A program made the translations under genes and the position numbers. From Acidimicrobiia bacterium (lineage in GTDB: Bacteria; Actinomycetota; Acidimicrobiia; Spongiisociales; Spongiisociaceae): a stretch of DNA of 52,498 nucleotides. Each line of letters starts with the position of its first letter. The first letter of the stretch is position 1. Below the pieces are notes generated by a model that saw only the letters and a list, made by a program, of their open reading frames with translations, was not told where the DNA came from and made no database searches. Positions 51,472 to 52,498 of the stretch are shown piece by piece. The DNA lies in contig WTGI01000068.1 in NCBI GenBank assembly GCA_011523635.1, forward strand, positions 1-52,498, given 5' to 3'.

Positions 51472-52233
51472 ATGTCCGTGCTTCCGGGAAGGAGGGCGGT
51501 GGTCACCGGAGCCGCCTCGGGCATCGGCGCGGCCACAAGCCGACGGTTCGCCCGCGACGGAGCCTCTCTTGCCCTGGTGGATCGCAATGCGGACGGCGTG
51601 GCTCGCGTAGCCGACGAGATTCGTTCGGCGGGGGCGACCGCAGTTCCCGTTCCGGCTGATCTGGCGAAGGCCGCGGACGTGGACCGTGCGATAGAGGAGT
51701 CGGTGCGGGGACTCGGCGGGATCGACATCCTGGTGAACTGTGCGGGGGTGGGTCAGCATCCCAAGCCTATGGAGGAGACGGATGAGGCCGAATTCGACCT
51801 CCTCTTCTCCGTCAACGTCCGGAGCGTGTTCCTCATGATCCGGGCGGCGCTTCCGCATCTGGCGCAGTCAAGTGAGGCGGTCATCGTCAATATCGCGTCG
51901 AACATCTCGATCCGGCCCCGACCCGGGTACGCGGCCTACACGGCGAGCAAGGGGGCGGTGGCCTCTCTCACCCGGAGCCTGGCACTCGAGCTCGCCCCAA
52001 GGAACATACGGGTCGTGGCGCTGTGCCCGGCGGCCTCGGATACCCCGATGCTGGTGGAGTTCATGGGAGGTCAGAACACCACCGAGAGCCGTGCTGCGAT
52101 CGCCGAGGCGATCCCGATGGGCCGGCTGGTGCAACCGGACGAGGTGGCCGCCGTAGCCGCGTGGGCAGCCTCCGAGGACGCCCGGATGGTAACCGGAGAA
52201 CTGATCTCCGTGGACGGCGGCCGGGGCCTCTGA
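51472..52233 (+). CDS. Short-chain dehydrogenase/reductase (SDR)
   Basis: This 253-residue classical SDR has the NAD(P)-binding VTGAASGIGAA (glycine motif), NCAGVG and the active-site YTASK (Tyr and Lys), preceded by Ser in the IASNIS stretch. The N-terminal acidic residue LVDRNADG after strand 2 suggests NAD rather than NADP. It ends with the family tail VTGELISVDGGRGL. GGGAGGG precedes the ATG; TTG 51445 is an unlikely longer start. It is divergent from tenA2 (79-base gap) and convergent with a partial Mo-hydroxylase gene. Confidence 0.92.
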   Translation: MSVLPGRRAVVTGAASGIGAATSRRFARDGASLALVDRNADGVARVADEIRSAGATAVPVPADLAKAADVDRAIEESVRGLGGIDILVNCAGVGQHPKPMEETDEAEFDLLFSVNVRSVFLMIRAALPHLAQSSEAVIVNIASNISIRPRPGYAAYTASKGAVASLTRSLALELAPRNIRVVALCPAASDTPMLVEFMGGQNTTESRAAIAEAIPMGRLVQPDEVAAVAAWAASEDARMVTGELISVDGGRGL

Positions 52234-52329
52234 CTCCTGACCTAGTTGCGGCCCTGGCCGGTGATCACCCACAACCGACAGTCGACGGTCTGAGCAGGGG
52301 TGTGTCGATCGATCCTGTTCATGGCGTGT

Positions 52330-52498
52330 TCAGCCGCCTTCCGGTCGAGATGCAAGATGAGCAACCAAGCCGGGGGTGAGCGGGAGGCGGTCGATCACCG
52401 GATGGCCGGGGAGGGCGTCGGCGACAGCATTTGCTATGGCCGCAGGTACGGCGATCATTCCCGACTCCCCCATCCCTTTCACTCCCAATACCGTGTTG
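52330..52498 (-). CDS. Xanthine dehydrogenase-family molybdopterin-binding subunit, C-terminal end (truncated by window edge)
   Basis: The last 168 bases read on the minus strand give an open C-terminus of 55 residues: NTVLGVKGMGESGMIAVPAA, IANAVADALPG and so on, with stop TGA at 52330. The KGMGESG motif with the catalytic Glu and the following AIANAV...HP is the diagnostic end of Mo-hydroxylase large subunits. The rest lies outside. This is a second such enzyme in the region, different from the 14310-16658 gene (GVGEPPTLSS). Confidence 0.85.
   Translation of the reverse strand, partial: NTVLGVKGMGESGMIAVPAAIANAVADALPGHPVIDRLPLTPGLVAHLASRPEGG

Noticed and set aside
1..52498. Prophage, insertion sequence, CRISPR array, tRNA or rRNA genes
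   Set aside because: No transposase or integrase motifs, no long direct repeats with regular spacers and no rRNA- or tRNA-like stretches were seen. The heptamer arrays are too short and irregular to be CRISPR.

Overview
The window is a gene-dense (about 93% coding by eye), high-GC stretch of a bacterial chromosome. It shows GTG and TTG starts, many 4-base ATGA/GTGA overlaps, lipoprotein solute-binding proteins (one with a long Thr/Ala-rich linker) and a Tat-type lipoprotein signal. This suggests a heterotrophic actinobacterium, possibly of the Acidimicrobiia type. That is inference: there is no rRNA, tRNA or other taxonomic marker, and no phage, IS element or CRISPR array. Most genes are for importing and hydrolysing or oxidising small organic solutes.

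Layout. (1) 1-7742: tail of a dipeptide-type ABC importer (permease, two ATPases), then hyuA and two tandem hyuB genes for ATP-dependent hydantoin/oxoproline-like ring opening. (2) 7874-11780: a DUF885 HExxH protein, a TetR regulator divergent from an arsenite-methyltransferase-like gene, and a CDF cation transporter. (3) 11980-16658: a xanthine-dehydrogenase-type molybdo-flavoenzyme operon (FAD, 2Fe-2S and Mo subunits) with a COG0523/CobW GTPase embedded between subunits. (4) 17042-18196 (minus): a thioredoxin-fold protein whose reading frame is interrupted by one in-frame TGA exactly where the redox Cys is expected (W-S-S-W-TGA-G-C-R), followed by a good SECIS-like hairpin. This is a candidate selenoprotein. 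(5) 18523-19905: an exported HExxH protein. (6) 20039-27753: a sugar-type (CUT1) ABC importer with an MBL hydrolase, a Gfo/Idh/MocA dehydrogenase, an M81 (MlrC) and an M20 peptidase, apparently one operon. (7) 27903-37583: tartrate/D-malate-type dehydrogenase, MFS transporter, ACMSD-like amidohydrolase, UbiD decarboxylase, then a BMP-family (nucleoside-type) ABC importer. (8) 37683-40414: an FAD-linked oxidase divergent from a macro-domain gene coupled to a small gene of unknown function. (9) 51392-40447 (minus): an 11-gene unit with two TenA-like proteins, a complete oligopeptide-type ABC importer, two amidohydrolases, a lactonase-like MBL protein and a SnoaL-like protein. (10) 51472-52498: an SDR and, at the edge, the C-terminus of another xanthine-dehydrogenase-type Mo subunit.

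Most worth following up: the candidate selenoprotein with its SECIS-like hairpin; the TenA/ABC/hydrolase operon, in which both TenA proteins keep the catalytic Cys and Glu but carry Asn in place of the substrate-binding Asp; a family of degenerate 7-bp tandem repeats at four intergenic sites, several beginning inside a stop codon; hairpins placed just after two solute-binding-protein genes; and the macro-domain/unknown gene pair.
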